A stretch of DNA of 64,000 bases from Ketogulonicigenium vulgare WSH-001 (GTDB lineage Bacteria; Pseudomonadota; Alphaproteobacteria; Rhodobacterales; Rhodobacteraceae), in contig NC_017386.1 of assembly GCF_000223375.1 (NCBI RefSeq), positions 186,001 to 250,000 on the forward strand. The letters are read 5' to 3'. Positions 18,712 through 26,881 of the stretch are shown here, one piece after another. The position numbers and the translations under genes were made by a program. The notes under the pieces are model-generated. The model was not told the origin of the DNA and searched no databases. It saw only the letters and a list, made by a program, of their open reading frames with translations. Positions within the stretch are counted from its first letter, which is position 1. Every line of letters starts with the position of its first letter.

Positions 18712-18731
18712 GGTATCCAAATACAGGGGCA
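18712..18731 (-). repeat. Inverted iteron near the initiator promoter
   Basis: Read on the minus strand it begins TGCCCCTGTAT, identical to 11 bases of the fourth direct iteron, and ends TTGG...CC as the iterons do. A single inverted copy close to the initiator gene usually acts as the autorepression operator in Rep_3 plasmids. Confidence 0.65.
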
Positions 18732-18821
18732 CGCTTTGCCGGATTCGCGCAGATTGCCGCTATGTCGTGAAAATAGCCGCAAAACGGGCAGAAATCGCTT
18801 GTTCCACGGGCAGGCCCACCC

Positions 18822-18909
18822 GGTTTCCCTGCGAATCGGCGCCCTTTACCCCGCAATAGGGCACCTTATATCCCGTATTCTGGCACCACTGCCCCTGTAT
18901 ATTGGCACC
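18822..18909 (+). repeat. Four tandem 22-bp iterons
   Basis: The unit ends recur exactly every 22 bases: GGCGCC at 18838, then GGCACC at 18860, 18882 and 18904. Each unit also has CCC about 10 bases before its end (for example ATCCCGTATTCTGGCACC in unit three and CCCCTGTATATTGGCACC in unit four). A 22-base period puts initiators on one face of the helix. These are very likely binding sites for the initiator at 17390-18583. Confidence 0.82.
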
Positions 18910-18952
18910 TAATACTATCTATGCGTCTGAAATCACGCGCATAATTTGACCG

Positions 18953-18981
18953 TAAAGACTCTTAAAGATTCTAAATATTCT
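18953..18981 (+). repeat. AT-rich tandem 10-bp repeats (putative unwinding element)
   Basis: TAAAGACTCT (18953-18962) is followed at once by TAAAGATTCT (18963-18972) and AAATATTCT (18973-18981). Such short AT-rich repeats beside iterons are where the origin first melts. The role is inferred from position and composition. Confidence 0.6.
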
Positions 18982-19098
18982 CAAACAAACGCTGCTGCTT
19001 TTTATGGATATTGCTTGGCTTCAGCGTATTTCCTTTTTGTCGCGTGATGTGCCATATATTGGGCGATATCCTTAGGAATAGCGGACAAGGGCGTTCAC

Positions 19099-20496
19099 AT
19101 GGCAAAACCCCCTCCACCCTCAGCCAAAGCCGGGCTGCCGCCTTATTACAATATTGATCCTGAACGCGCTGCTGCAAAACTTGCGCAGCCCATCGACACC
19201 GCGCGTTTTGCCAAGGCGGCGACCTTTGCCGCGCGCGGCCGCGATGATCTGGCGCGGCGCGGCTATGCCCCCGATGGGCAAAAGCGCCTGCGCAAGTTTT
19301 CGACCTGGGAAGTCTGCAAATATCTGCTGCCGGTGAACTCGGCCCATTTGCGGCGCGTCTTGCGCCAAAACCCCGATCTGCCTCAGGGCGAGGGCGAGGC
19401 GGGCTCGAAATGGTTCACCTTGGATGATGTGCTGATCCTGCGCGACCATTTCGCGAAAGAAGGCGCAAAAGACCGCGAATACAAGGCGTGGCGCCCCGAA
19501 GGTCTGCCCGCCAAAGTCGTCGCCGTCGCCAATTTCAAAGGGGGCGTTGGCAAAACCAGCACCGCCGCGCATCTGGCCATGTCCGCCGCGCTGGATGGTT
19601 ACCGCGTGCTGGTGATCGACCTTGATAGCCAGGGCTCGATGACCTCGATCATGGGCTGCCAGATCGAGGATGAATGGGAAACCGTCTTTCCCCTGATCGC
19701 CCGCGACTATGCCCTGCGCTTGCAAGAAGAGAACCATATCCGCGCCGCGCAGGGCTTGACCCCGCATCCGTTCGACGAGACGCTGGCCGAGGCGCTCAAG
19801 GTTTCGCCGCGAAACCTTGTGAAACGCACCCATTGGCCGAATATCGACCTGATCGGCGCGCAATTGAACCTCTATTGGGCCGAGTTTCAGGTGCCGGTCT
19901 GGCGGATGCAACTGCGGTCTTGGGCGCTGTGGGATGCGTTGACCAATGCGCTGCAAGAGGGCGGTTTCTTGGATGATTATGATATCATCTTGCTCGATAC
20001 ACCGCCTGCGCTGGGGTATCTGACGATCAACGCGCTGGCGGCGGCGGATATTCTGCTGGTGCCTTTGGGCGCGAGCTTTCTTGAATTCGACTCGACCGGC
20101 CGCTTTTTCGACATGATCTATTCCACCTTCGCCTCGATCGAGGAGGGCGAGAACCGCAACCGCCGCGCCGATGGCCTGCCCGAGATGCGCTTTGAATGGG
20201 ACGCTGTGCGGGCGCTGGTGACGCGGTTCGACCCGGCGCAGCAGACCGACCTTGGCAATATCATTCAGGCCTATTTTGGCGACTTCATGACCACCTACCG
20301 GCAGGAAATGACGGTGATGGTCGGCCAAGCGGGCGAGCAAGTCTCGGGCATTTACGAGATCGACTATCGCGATTTCAACCGCGACACCTATGTGCGCGGG
20401 CGCGAGACATTCGACCGCACCTGGGCAGAGGTGAAAGAAGTGATTTTGGGCACCTGGTGGCGCGACCAGCAGATGGCCCGCGCGCAAAAGGAGTAA
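19099..20496 (+). CDS. parA: ParA-family partition ATPase of the Rep_3 replicon
   Basis: The 465-residue protein starts with a DNA-binding extension (residues 65-120: FSTWEVCKYLLPVNSAHLRR, then WFTLDDVLILRDHF), similar to the MerR-like domain of plasmid RepA/ParA proteins. The Walker-type deviant P-loop FKGGVGKTST is at about 146-155, VLVIDLDSQGSMTS follows, and IILLDTPPALGYLTINAL is the Walker B/switch region. It pumps or positions plasmid copies with ParB. It sits next to the origin and 3 bases before parB. Confidence 0.93.
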   Translation: MAKPPPPSAKAGLPPYYNIDPERAAAKLAQPIDTARFAKAATFAARGRDDLARRGYAPDGQKRLRKFSTWEVCKYLLPVNSAHLRRVLRQNPDLPQGEGEAGSKWFTLDDVLILRDHFAKEGAKDREYKAWRPEGLPAKVVAVANFKGGVGKTSTAAHLAMSAALDGYRVLVIDLDSQGSMTSIMGCQIEDEWETVFPLIARDYALRLQEENHIRAAQGLTPHPFDETLAEALKVSPRNLVKRTHWPNIDLIGAQLNLYWAEFQVPVWRMQLRSWALWDALTNALQEGGFLDDYDIILLDTPPALGYLTINALAAADILLVPLGASFLEFDSTGRFFDMIYSTFASIEEGENRNRRADGLPEMRFEWDAVRALVTRFDPAQQTDLGNIIQAYFGDFMTTYRQEMTVMVGQAGEQVSGIYEIDYRDFNRDTYVRGRETFDRTWAEVKEVILGTWWRDQQMARAQKE

Positions 20497-20499
20497 GCC

Positions 20500-21567
20500 A
20501 TGGCCAAACGCCGCACCCTTGGCATGCCAAGCAGCGAAGAGCTGCAACGGATCGAGGCTGAGTTTTCCCAAAGCCGCCCCACCGCCGCGCGCCCCGCCGT
20601 CCCCATCGCCCAGGTCGCGGCCGAGGCCGCCGCCGCAGGCTCTGCGCTGAGTGTTGACGACCGCATCACCGCCGCCCGCGACCGCGTTGATGCGGCGGCC
20701 TTGCGCATCGCGCAGGACAAGGGCCTGGTGATGATCGAGCTGCCGCTGGATCAGATCGACGCCGATGTGCTGGTGCGCGACCGCGTGGCGTTGGACGCGG
20801 ACGAGCTGGACGAGCTGCAATCCTCGATCGCAAAGAACGGCCTGCGCCTGCCGGTCGAGGTTTTTCCGCTGGAGGGCGGCGGATATGGCCTGCTGTCCGG
20901 CTATCGCCGCCTGATGGCGCTGCGCGCGTTGCAAGCGCGCCACCGCGACCCCGCTTATGACCAGATCAAGGCCGTACTGCGCGACCCCGCCGCTATGGGC
21001 GGCACATTTGCCGCGATGGTCGAAGAGAACGAGATCCGCTCGAACCTCAGCCATTACGAGCGTGGCCGCATCGCCGTAATCGCCGCACAGCAGGGCGCCT
21101 TTACCAATGTCGAGGCTGCGGTGAACGCCCTGTTCCCCGTCGCGTCAAAGGCAAAGCGGTCAAAGATCCGTTCGTTCGCGCTGATATTCGAGGAACTCGG
21201 CGACCTTCTGCGCTTTCCCGATCAGATCAAGGAGCGCGAGGGGCTCCGTCTGGCGCAGATCCTGCGCGATGGCGGCGAGGCGCGCCTGCGCGACGCGATC
21301 GGCAGCCGCGTCGCCGCAAGTGCCGAGGATGAGGCCCGTTTGATCGCCGCGCTGCTGGATCACGCCGACACGCCCGCCACCGATAGCCGCAAAGGCGGGC
21401 GGCCACGCAAGGACGAAGGACAGGGATTGGTGCTGCCCTCGGGCCATACCGTCAAAACCCAGATGGGCCAAAATGGTTGGACCATCCGGCTTGAGGGCGG
21501 GCGCACCGTCAGCCAAGAGATGATCGACCAGATCCTGCGCGAAATCGGACGGGTGCTGGACCGCTGA
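20500..21567 (+). CDS. parB: ParB-family partition protein of the Rep_3 replicon
   Basis: The 355-residue protein has a ParB N-terminal nuclease-like/CTPase domain with LDQIDADVLVRDR, GLRLPVEVFPLEGGGYGLLSGYRRLMALRAL and the VEENEIRSNLSHYERGRIAV box. A helix-turn-helix region (AKRSKIRSFALIFEELGDLL) and a basic linker GRPRK come later. It is read from an ATG 3 bases after parA whose ribosome site GGAG lies inside the parA end. A matching centromere was not identified by eye. Confidence 0.92.
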   Translation: MAKRRTLGMPSSEELQRIEAEFSQSRPTAARPAVPIAQVAAEAAAAGSALSVDDRITAARDRVDAAALRIAQDKGLVMIELPLDQIDADVLVRDRVALDADELDELQSSIAKNGLRLPVEVFPLEGGGYGLLSGYRRLMALRALQARHRDPAYDQIKAVLRDPAAMGGTFAAMVEENEIRSNLSHYERGRIAVIAAQQGAFTNVEAAVNALFPVASKAKRSKIRSFALIFEELGDLLRFPDQIKEREGLRLAQILRDGGEARLRDAIGSRVAASAEDEARLIAALLDHADTPATDSRKGGRPRKDEGQGLVLPSGHTVKTQMGQNGWTIRLEGGRTVSQEMIDQILREIGRVLDR

Positions 21568-21568
21568 T

Positions 21569-22654
21569 CTAGATGGCGGGCGCCGCCGCAATGCTGCCGC
21601 GCAGGATCAACCGGCTATCCAGCGTGACCAGCGGCGGCAGCGCGCCGCCGCGCGCCTGTTCCAGCAACATATAGGCGGCGCGCTCGCCCATCGCGCGCGC
21701 GGGCTGGGCGATGGTGGTCAGGGGCGGAATGGTATGCGCGCCGACCGCCGATCCGTCAAACCCCACGACCGAGACATCCTCCGGCACCCGCAGCCCAAGG
21801 CGCGCGGCCGCGCCGATAAAGGCGATGGCGGCATCATCCGAGCTGCCCAAAATGGCGGTGGGACGGCCCTGCGGCGCCATGGCGGCAAAGCGCTCTGCCG
21901 CGATGGCGCCCGCTTGCAGCCCCATCAGGAAACTATCGCCCGCCTCGACCCGTGTGACCGCGCGGGCGTCCAGCCCTGCCTCGCGCAGCGCGTCCAGCAC
22001 GCCGCCAAAGCGCTGGTATTCGTGGTAGTTGCCGGGCGGCGCGGCGATATACATAAAGCGGCGATGACCCAGATCCAGCAATTGCTGCACTGCCGCCGCC
22101 ATCGCGGCGCGGTCGTTGGTCACCACGCTTGGCACGCCTTGATCCGATACATCTTGCAAGATCCCGACCAGTGGCAGACCTGCTGCGGTCAGGCTGCGCG
22201 CCCCCTGTGCCGGCAGGAACGAGGCCAGCGTCAGCGCCCCCGCAATCGTACCGCCATAGGCCAGGTCCAGAATATGCCGCTCGACCGCTTCGCTGCGATC
22301 AAGGTTGGCGACCATCAGATTGAATCCTTCGGCGGTCAGTGCGGCGGCGACGCCCTCTAGCACGGCGGGAACGATTTGCGATGCGCCCCCCATCAGCGGC
22401 CCCGGCAACACGATCATCATCATGCGCGAGCTGCCCCGGCGCAGGTTCTGCGCAACGGCATTGGGCGTATAGCCGATCTGCGCCGCCGCGGCCATAATCC
22501 GGTCCCGGGTCTTTTTGCTGACCCGATCCGGCTGTGTCAGCGCCCGGCTGACGGTCGAGATGGCGACCCCCGCCAGCTCGGCCACATCGCGCATCAGAAC
22601 GGTGCCGGTCTCGGCACCGCTTTCAAGGGTCGACTGTGGGTGATCTTGATCCAT
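21569..22654 (-). CDS. LacI family transcriptional regulator of the ABC sugar operon
   Basis: From the ATG at 22654 the protein has 361 residues. The helix-turn-helix reads MRDVAELAGVAISTVSRAL with the hinge IGYTPNAVAQNLRRG, followed by a periplasmic-binding-type effector domain (SVVGFDGSAVG near the end). It is divergent from the sugar isomerase-ABC operon, and two perfect LacI-type palindromes lie between them. An upstream in-frame start (22777) would place translation inside the operator and is unlikely. The effector is probably the transported sugar. Confidence 0.93.
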   Translation of the reverse strand: MDQDHPQSTLESGAETGTVLMRDVAELAGVAISTVSRALTQPDRVSKKTRDRIMAAAAQIGYTPNAVAQNLRRGSSRMMMIVLPGPLMGGASQIVPAVLEGVAAALTAEGFNLMVANLDRSEAVERHILDLAYGGTIAGALTLASFLPAQGARSLTAAGLPLVGILQDVSDQGVPSVVTNDRAAMAAAVQQLLDLGHRRFMYIAAPPGNYHEYQRFGGVLDALREAGLDARAVTRVEAGDSFLMGLQAGAIAAERFAAMAPQGRPTAILGSSDDAAIAFIGAAARLGLRVPEDVSVVGFDGSAVGAHTIPPLTTIAQPARAMGERAAYMLLEQARGGALPPLVTLDSRLILRGSIAAAPAI

Positions 22655-22752
22655 CACGGCCTCATGCGCACAGAAATTAGGCAAATAAATGCCCGATCCT
22701 TGGCGGGGCACCGACCGGAACAATCTTATGTAACGCAATGATTGCGTGCTTG

Positions 22753-22764
22753 GCAAACGTTTGC
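22753..22764. promoter_or_regulatory. LacI-type operator 1 (GCAAACGTTTGC)
   Basis: This is a perfect 12-bp palindrome with the central CG typical of LacI/PurR-family operators. Its centre is 21 bases from the centre of operator 2, two helical turns, so two dimers could bind side by side. It lies in the 179-base gap between the LacI gene and the isomerase gene. Confidence 0.8.
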
Positions 22765-22771
22765 GTAAGAA

Positions 22772-22787
22772 TGGCAAACGTTTGCCA
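22772..22787. promoter_or_regulatory. LacI-type operator 2 (TGGCAAACGTTTGCCA)
   Basis: This is a perfect 16-bp palindrome sharing the GCAAACGTTTGC core with operator 1. It is 47 bases upstream of the isomerase start, a usual place for repression of that operon. Confidence 0.82.
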
Positions 22788-22833
22788 ATATAGATTCGGC
22801 GCAGATGCCGGTCTCTTACGCGAAAGGTGCCCG

Positions 22834-23778
22834 ATGCAGCGGCTGAACTTTGGTGTCGATCTGATCACGTTCTTTCACCCCGGTTTTTGGGGCGTATCGA
22901 CCCATGATGACATCCTGACATTGGCCGAGGCTGACCCGACCGCCTTTTGGACAAAGCTGCTGGATGCCGCGCAGGCCGCTGGCGTCACCGGGATCGAGCT
23001 GACCTTTGCCCCCCTGTCGTGGGAGGGTGCGATCCGCGCCTTTGGCACCCGCGAGGCCTTTCAACACGAGGTGCAATCGCGCGGCCTGCAAATCTGCAGC
23101 GGCTTTTTCGCCGAGATGGAGCCCGCCGGCGATATCACCGACCCCGCGGTCGAGGCACATCTGACCGCCCGCGCCGAAAGCTATGCCCAATTCCTTGCCG
23201 CCTGCGGTGCCGATATCATGGTGGTTGGCCTGCCCCTGCGCGCCAGTCCCGAAACTCGCTCCGCGCAGTTCTTTGATCTGGCGCAGGCGGATAAGATCGC
23301 AGGCTTTCTCAACCGCCTCGGGGCCGCCATCTCGCAATATGGCGTCAGGCTTGCCCTGCATACCGAGGCGCATTCCCTGTTCGCCGCGCCCCGCGATGTC
23401 GATCTGATGCTGCTGCTGACCGATCCGGCCTATGTCCATCTGTGCCCCGATACCGCGCATATCATTCTGGCGGGCGGCGATCCGGTCCAATTGGTCGACC
23501 GCCACCACGACCGCATGATCATCGCCCATTGGAAAGACGCCCTTGGCCCGATGCCGCGCGATACGGTGATCGACCAGCATATCCACGATGCGCACCGCCC
23601 GTGGTTCTGCCCGCTGGGCACCGGCCGCGTCGATTGGCCCGCCTGGGCGCGTCTGCTGCAGCGGCGCGACTTCCGGGGTTGGGCGATTTTGGAGCTCGAC
23701 GCCTCGGCCAATCCCGTCGCCGATATCGCGCAGGGCCTGACATTGGTGCGCCAATCGCTTTTGCCGACCCTTTCATAA
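22834..23778 (+). CDS. Sugar phosphate isomerase/epimerase-like TIM-barrel protein
   Basis: The ATG at 22834 gives 314 residues with no signal peptide. The barrel shows NFGVDLITFF at strand 1, GVTGIELTFAP, LALHTEAHSLF with Glu/His ligands, VHLCPDTAHIILAGGD with the Asp-His pair, and ELDASANP near the end. It is the first gene of the LacI-controlled transporter operon and is cytoplasmic. With a GMC oxidoreductase at the operon end, it may process a 3-keto or otherwise oxidised sugar. That link is inferred from similar gene pairs. Confidence 0.88.
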   Translation: MQRLNFGVDLITFFHPGFWGVSTHDDILTLAEADPTAFWTKLLDAAQAAGVTGIELTFAPLSWEGAIRAFGTREAFQHEVQSRGLQICSGFFAEMEPAGDITDPAVEAHLTARAESYAQFLAACGADIMVVGLPLRASPETRSAQFFDLAQADKIAGFLNRLGAAISQYGVRLALHTEAHSLFAAPRDVDLMLLLTDPAYVHLCPDTAHIILAGGDPVQLVDRHHDRMIIAHWKDALGPMPRDTVIDQHIHDAHRPWFCPLGTGRVDWPAWARLLQRRDFRGWAILELDASANPVADIAQGLTLVRQSLLPTLS

Positions 23779-23819
23779 GTAAAAACCGCCCCGAACGGGC
23801 AGCCCAACAGGAGAGACGA

Positions 23820-25049
23820 ATGAAAACCAATACACTGCTGATCGCCGCATCCGCACTGGCCCTGTCGGCCAGCCTCGCGCGTGCACAGGACCTGCCGGCC
23901 GAGGTCTTTACCTCGTGGACATCGGGCGGCGAGGCCCTTGCGGTCGAGGCGATCCGCACCGAATTCGAAGCGCGCGGCGGCACATGGGAAACCGCCTCGA
24001 TCGCCGGTTTTGAAAACGCGAATGCAGCGTTCCAGAACCGAGTCATCGCGGGCGATCCGCCCACCGTGCGCCAGTCGGTGCTGGGCTTGGACGCGGCCGA
24101 GCTGGTCGAATCCGGTCTGGCCAATAGCCTGCAATCCGTCGCCGATGCGCAGAACTGGGCGGGCGTCATGGCGCCGTCGGTGCTCGATTCGATCTCGTAT
24201 AATGGGGAAATTTTCCTCGCCCCCGTCGGCATCCACGGCGAAAGCTGGATGTTCTATTCGATGCCGGTGTTCGAAGCGAACGGCATTACCGCCGCGCCAA
24301 CCACATGGGACGAATTCTTTGCCGCGATGGACACGCTGCAAGCCGCTGGCATCACGCCGATCGCCTGGGGCGGCCAAGCCTGGCAAGAGGCCAAGGTTTT
24401 CAACATGGTGCTGCTGTCGCAAGTCGGCAACGAAGACTTCCTGAAAATCTTCCAAGAGGGCGACGAGGCGGTTCTGACCTCGGACGCCATCGTCACTGCG
24501 CTGGAGATCTTTGGCCGCCTGCGTGATTATGTGGATGCGGGCGCGGCGGGCCGCAACTGGAATGATGCGACCAATATGGTCATTCAGGGCCAGGCGGGCG
24601 TGCAGTTCATGGGCGATTGGGCCAAGGGCGAATTCGCCAATGCGGGCCTGATTGCAGGTCAGGATTACGGCTGCGCGCTGGCGCCGGCCTCGACCGGTAT
24701 GCTGTTCGTCGCGGACGGCTTCTTGATGATGAAGACCGGCGATGCGGCGCAGGACGCGGCCCAACTGCTGATGGCCGAGGTCGCCACCGACCCTGCTGTG
24801 CAGGTTGCTTTCGCGCAGGCCAAAGGCTCGATCCCCGTGCGCACCGATGTCGATACCTCGGCGCTGGATGTCTGCGCACAGCAGGCGATGACGATGATGA
24901 ACGACGGCCTGTTCGTGCCCGAACATGCGATCACCGTCACCCCCGATATGGTCGGCCAATTCACGGATTTTGTTGGCGAATATTTCGCTGACCCGTCCTA
25001 TGACGCGGCATCCGCGGCCGAGGACCTTGCGGATATCTTCCGCCGTTAA
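23820..25049 (+). CDS. Carbohydrate ABC transporter substrate-binding protein
   Basis: The ATG at 23820, after GGAGAGACGA, gives 409 residues with a signal peptide cleaved near ASLARAQ. It is a family-1 extracellular solute-binding protein. EVFTSWTSGGEALAVEAIR opens the mature part; GESWMFYSMPVFEANGI, PTTWDEFFAAMDTLQAAGI and FMGDWAKGEFANAGL are typical motifs. It delivers a sugar to the two permeases that follow. A strong hairpin directly after it (25058-25085) probably raises its yield over the membrane parts. Confidence 0.94.
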   Translation: MKTNTLLIAASALALSASLARAQDLPAEVFTSWTSGGEALAVEAIRTEFEARGGTWETASIAGFENANAAFQNRVIAGDPPTVRQSVLGLDAAELVESGLANSLQSVADAQNWAGVMAPSVLDSISYNGEIFLAPVGIHGESWMFYSMPVFEANGITAAPTTWDEFFAAMDTLQAAGITPIAWGGQAWQEAKVFNMVLLSQVGNEDFLKIFQEGDEAVLTSDAIVTALEIFGRLRDYVDAGAAGRNWNDATNMVIQGQAGVQFMGDWAKGEFANAGLIAGQDYGCALAPASTGMLFVADGFLMMKTGDAAQDAAQLLMAEVATDPAVQVAFAQAKGSIPVRTDVDTSALDVCAQQAMTMMNDGLFVPEHAITVTPDMVGQFTDFVGEYFADPSYDAASAAEDLADIFRR

Positions 25050-25057
25050 TCAACCCC

Positions 25058-25085
25058 GGCCCGCCGCGCAACTGCACGGCGGGCC
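25058..25085 (+). terminator. Intra-operon hairpin after the binding-protein gene
   Basis: A perfect 9-bp stem (GGCCCGCCG at 25058-25066 pairing with 25077-25085) encloses a 10-base loop, and CGCCCTGTTTT follows. Between a binding protein and its permeases, such hairpins often protect upstream mRNA or partly stop transcription. Confidence 0.65.
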
Positions 25086-25109
25086 GCCCTGTTTTCCAAA
25101 GGATCGGCG

Positions 25110-26000
25110 ATGCGATTTGGCAAATGGCGCCTTCGCGCTGCGCAATTGGCGCTTTCACCGACGTGGCTGACGGTCATCGTGGTCTATCTGGGCACGATGG
25201 CATGGACGGTCGCGCTCTCGTTCACCAATTCGCGGCTATTGCCCAGCTGGGACTGGGCGGGTTTTGCGCAGTACCAACGGCTGTTCGACACGTCGAAATG
25301 GAACCTCGCGCTGCAAAATCTGGTGATTTTCGGCGTGCTTTACGTGTTTGGCTGCCTTGTGCTGGGGTTCTTGCTGGCCGCAGCGCTGGATCGTCGCGTC
25401 CGGTTTGAAAGCGCCTTTCGCACGCTGTTCCTGTATCCCTATGCCATGTCCTTTGTGGTCACGGGCCTGATCTGGCAGTGGCTGATGAACCCGACGCTGG
25501 GCATTCAGCCGACGTTCCAAGGCATGGGCTGGGAAAACTTCCGCTTTGACTGGGTGACAAACCGCACGATGGCGATCTATGCCGTGGTGCTGGCGGGTAT
25601 CTGGCAAGGTTCGGGCCTTGTGATGGTGCTGGCGCTGGCCGGTATGCGCGGGATTGACGCCGAGCAATGGCGCGCCGCCCGTATCGACGGCATCCCCGTG
25701 TGGCGTGTCTATCTGTCGATCATCCTGCCGCAGCTTGGCCCGGCGATGGCCGCGGCCGCCACATTGCTGTCGATGGGGGTGATCAAAACCTATGATCTGG
25801 TGATCGCGCTGACCAAGGGGGGCCCCGGCTCCTCGACCGAAGTGCCCGCCAAATTCATCATGGATAATATGTTCCAGCGCCAGAACCTTGGCCTTGCCAC
25901 CGCAGCGGCGGTCGTTCTGCTGCTGTCCGTGGTACTGGTCGTCGCGCCGTTCCGCTATGCCGCCTATATCACCGCCAAACGCCGCGCAGGTCAGCTATGA
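25110..26000 (+). CDS. ABC sugar transporter permease (MalF-like)
   Basis: The 296-residue membrane protein has about six helices. The permease EAA loop reads EQWRAARIDGIPVWRVYLSI, which docks on the ATPase, and TLLSMGVIKTYDLVIALTKGGPGSSTE is the conserved C-terminal part of MalF/UgpA-type subunits. It follows the binding-protein gene after a hairpin and overlaps the next permease by 4 bases. It forms the membrane channel with that partner. Confidence 0.94.
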   Translation: MRFGKWRLRAAQLALSPTWLTVIVVYLGTMAWTVALSFTNSRLLPSWDWAGFAQYQRLFDTSKWNLALQNLVIFGVLYVFGCLVLGFLLAAALDRRVRFESAFRTLFLYPYAMSFVVTGLIWQWLMNPTLGIQPTFQGMGWENFRFDWVTNRTMAIYAVVLAGIWQGSGLVMVLALAGMRGIDAEQWRAARIDGIPVWRVYLSIILPQLGPAMAAAATLLSMGVIKTYDLVIALTKGGPGSSTEVPAKFIMDNMFQRQNLGLATAAAVVLLLSVVLVVAPFRYAAYITAKRRAGQL

Positions 26001-26878
26001 GCCCTATCCAAAGCGGCCCCGCCCCGCGCAAAATCACCATTGGTCGCATCGGCCTTTACCTGTTCCTCATCTCGATGGTGGCGTTTTTCGCACTGCCGTT
26101 GTTCGTGATGCTGATCACCTCGCTGAAAACGGACGAGGAAATCCGCCTTGCCCGCATCTTTGCCCTGCCCGCCAGCCTGAACTTTTCAGCTTGGGCCACG
26201 GCATGGTCGGGGGCCTGCGCGGGCACCATCTGTAACGGCGTGCAGGCGGGCTTTTGGAACTCGATCCAGATCACCGTGCCTGCGGTTGCGATTTCGGTCA
26301 TGCTGGGCGCGCTGAACGGCTATGCCCTGTCCTTTTGGCAACCAAAGGGCGGCAAGATCCTGTTCGCGCTGCTGATGGCGGGGGCGCTCGTGCCCTATCA
26401 GATCTTTCTTTACCCGATGGTGCGGGCGCTGGCTTCGGTCTCGCTGTATAACAGCCTGCCGGGCATCGTGCTGGTGCATGTGCTGTTCGGCCTGCCGCTG
26501 GTGACGCTGCTGTTTCGCAACTATTTCATCACCCTGCCGGTCGAGCTGTTCAAAGCCGCCCGGATCGACGGCGCGGGCTTTTGGCGCATCTTTTTCGAGA
26601 TCATGCTGCCGATGTCCGTCCCGATGGTGGTGGTGGCCGCGATGCTGCAATTCACCGGCATCTGGAACGACTTCCTGCTGGGCCTTGTGTTCGCCGGCCC
26701 CGACAATCTGCCCATGACGGTGCAGTTGAACAATATCGTCAATACGACCACCGGCTCGCGCGCCTATAACGTCGATATGGCTGCGACCATGCTGACGGCG
26801 CTGGTGCCGCTGTCGATTTATTTCCTCTCCGGTCGCTGGTTCGTGCGTGGAATCGCCGCCGGTGCAGTCAAGGGATAG
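25997..26878 (+). CDS. ABC sugar transporter permease (MalG-like)
   Basis: The 293-residue protein has six predicted helices and the EAA loop ELFKAARIDGAGFWRIFFEI. Family landmarks include LITSLKTDEEI after the first helix, AGALVPYQIFLYPMVR, and TGIWNDFLLGLVFAGPDN. It is the second half of the membrane channel. It overlaps the first permease (ATGA) and is followed after 3 bases by the ATPase gene. Confidence 0.94.
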   Translation: MSPIQSGPAPRKITIGRIGLYLFLISMVAFFALPLFVMLITSLKTDEEIRLARIFALPASLNFSAWATAWSGACAGTICNGVQAGFWNSIQITVPAVAISVMLGALNGYALSFWQPKGGKILFALLMAGALVPYQIFLYPMVRALASVSLYNSLPGIVLVHVLFGLPLVTLLFRNYFITLPVELFKAARIDGAGFWRIFFEIMLPMSVPMVVVAAMLQFTGIWNDFLLGLVFAGPDNLPMTVQLNNIVNTTTGSRAYNVDMAATMLTALVPLSIYFLSGRWFVRGIAAGAVKG

Positions 26879-26881
26879 ACC

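Larger units (their letters stand above)
18584..19098. other. Putative replication origin region
   Basis: This 515-base gap between the initiator gene and parA has no convincing gene. It holds, in order, a perfect CCGTATACGG palindrome (18673-18682), an inverted repeat GCAACG-CA-CGTTGC (18692-18705), an inverted iteron copy (18712-18731), four 22-bp iterons (18822-18909), and an AT-rich stretch with 10-bp repeats (18953-18981). AT content climbs toward parA. This is the classic arrangement of an iteron-controlled plasmid origin. No perfect DnaA box was found by eye. Confidence 0.8.

Noticed and set aside
18584..18856. N-terminal extension of the replication initiator reading frame
   Set aside because: It runs through the iteron region, has no ribosome site, and its composition differs from the rest. 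The ATG at 18583 begins just before the conserved Rep_3 sequence.
19120..21054. 644-codon minus-strand frame across parA and parB
   Set aside because: It is a shadow of two well-supported partition genes. Its translation shows no domain and is rich in Arg, Gln and His, as antisense frames here usually are.
22655..22777. Upstream start for the LacI regulator
   Set aside because: It would begin inside operator 2 and adds residues without similarity to LacI proteins. The ATG at 22654 places the helix-turn-helix at the normal distance.
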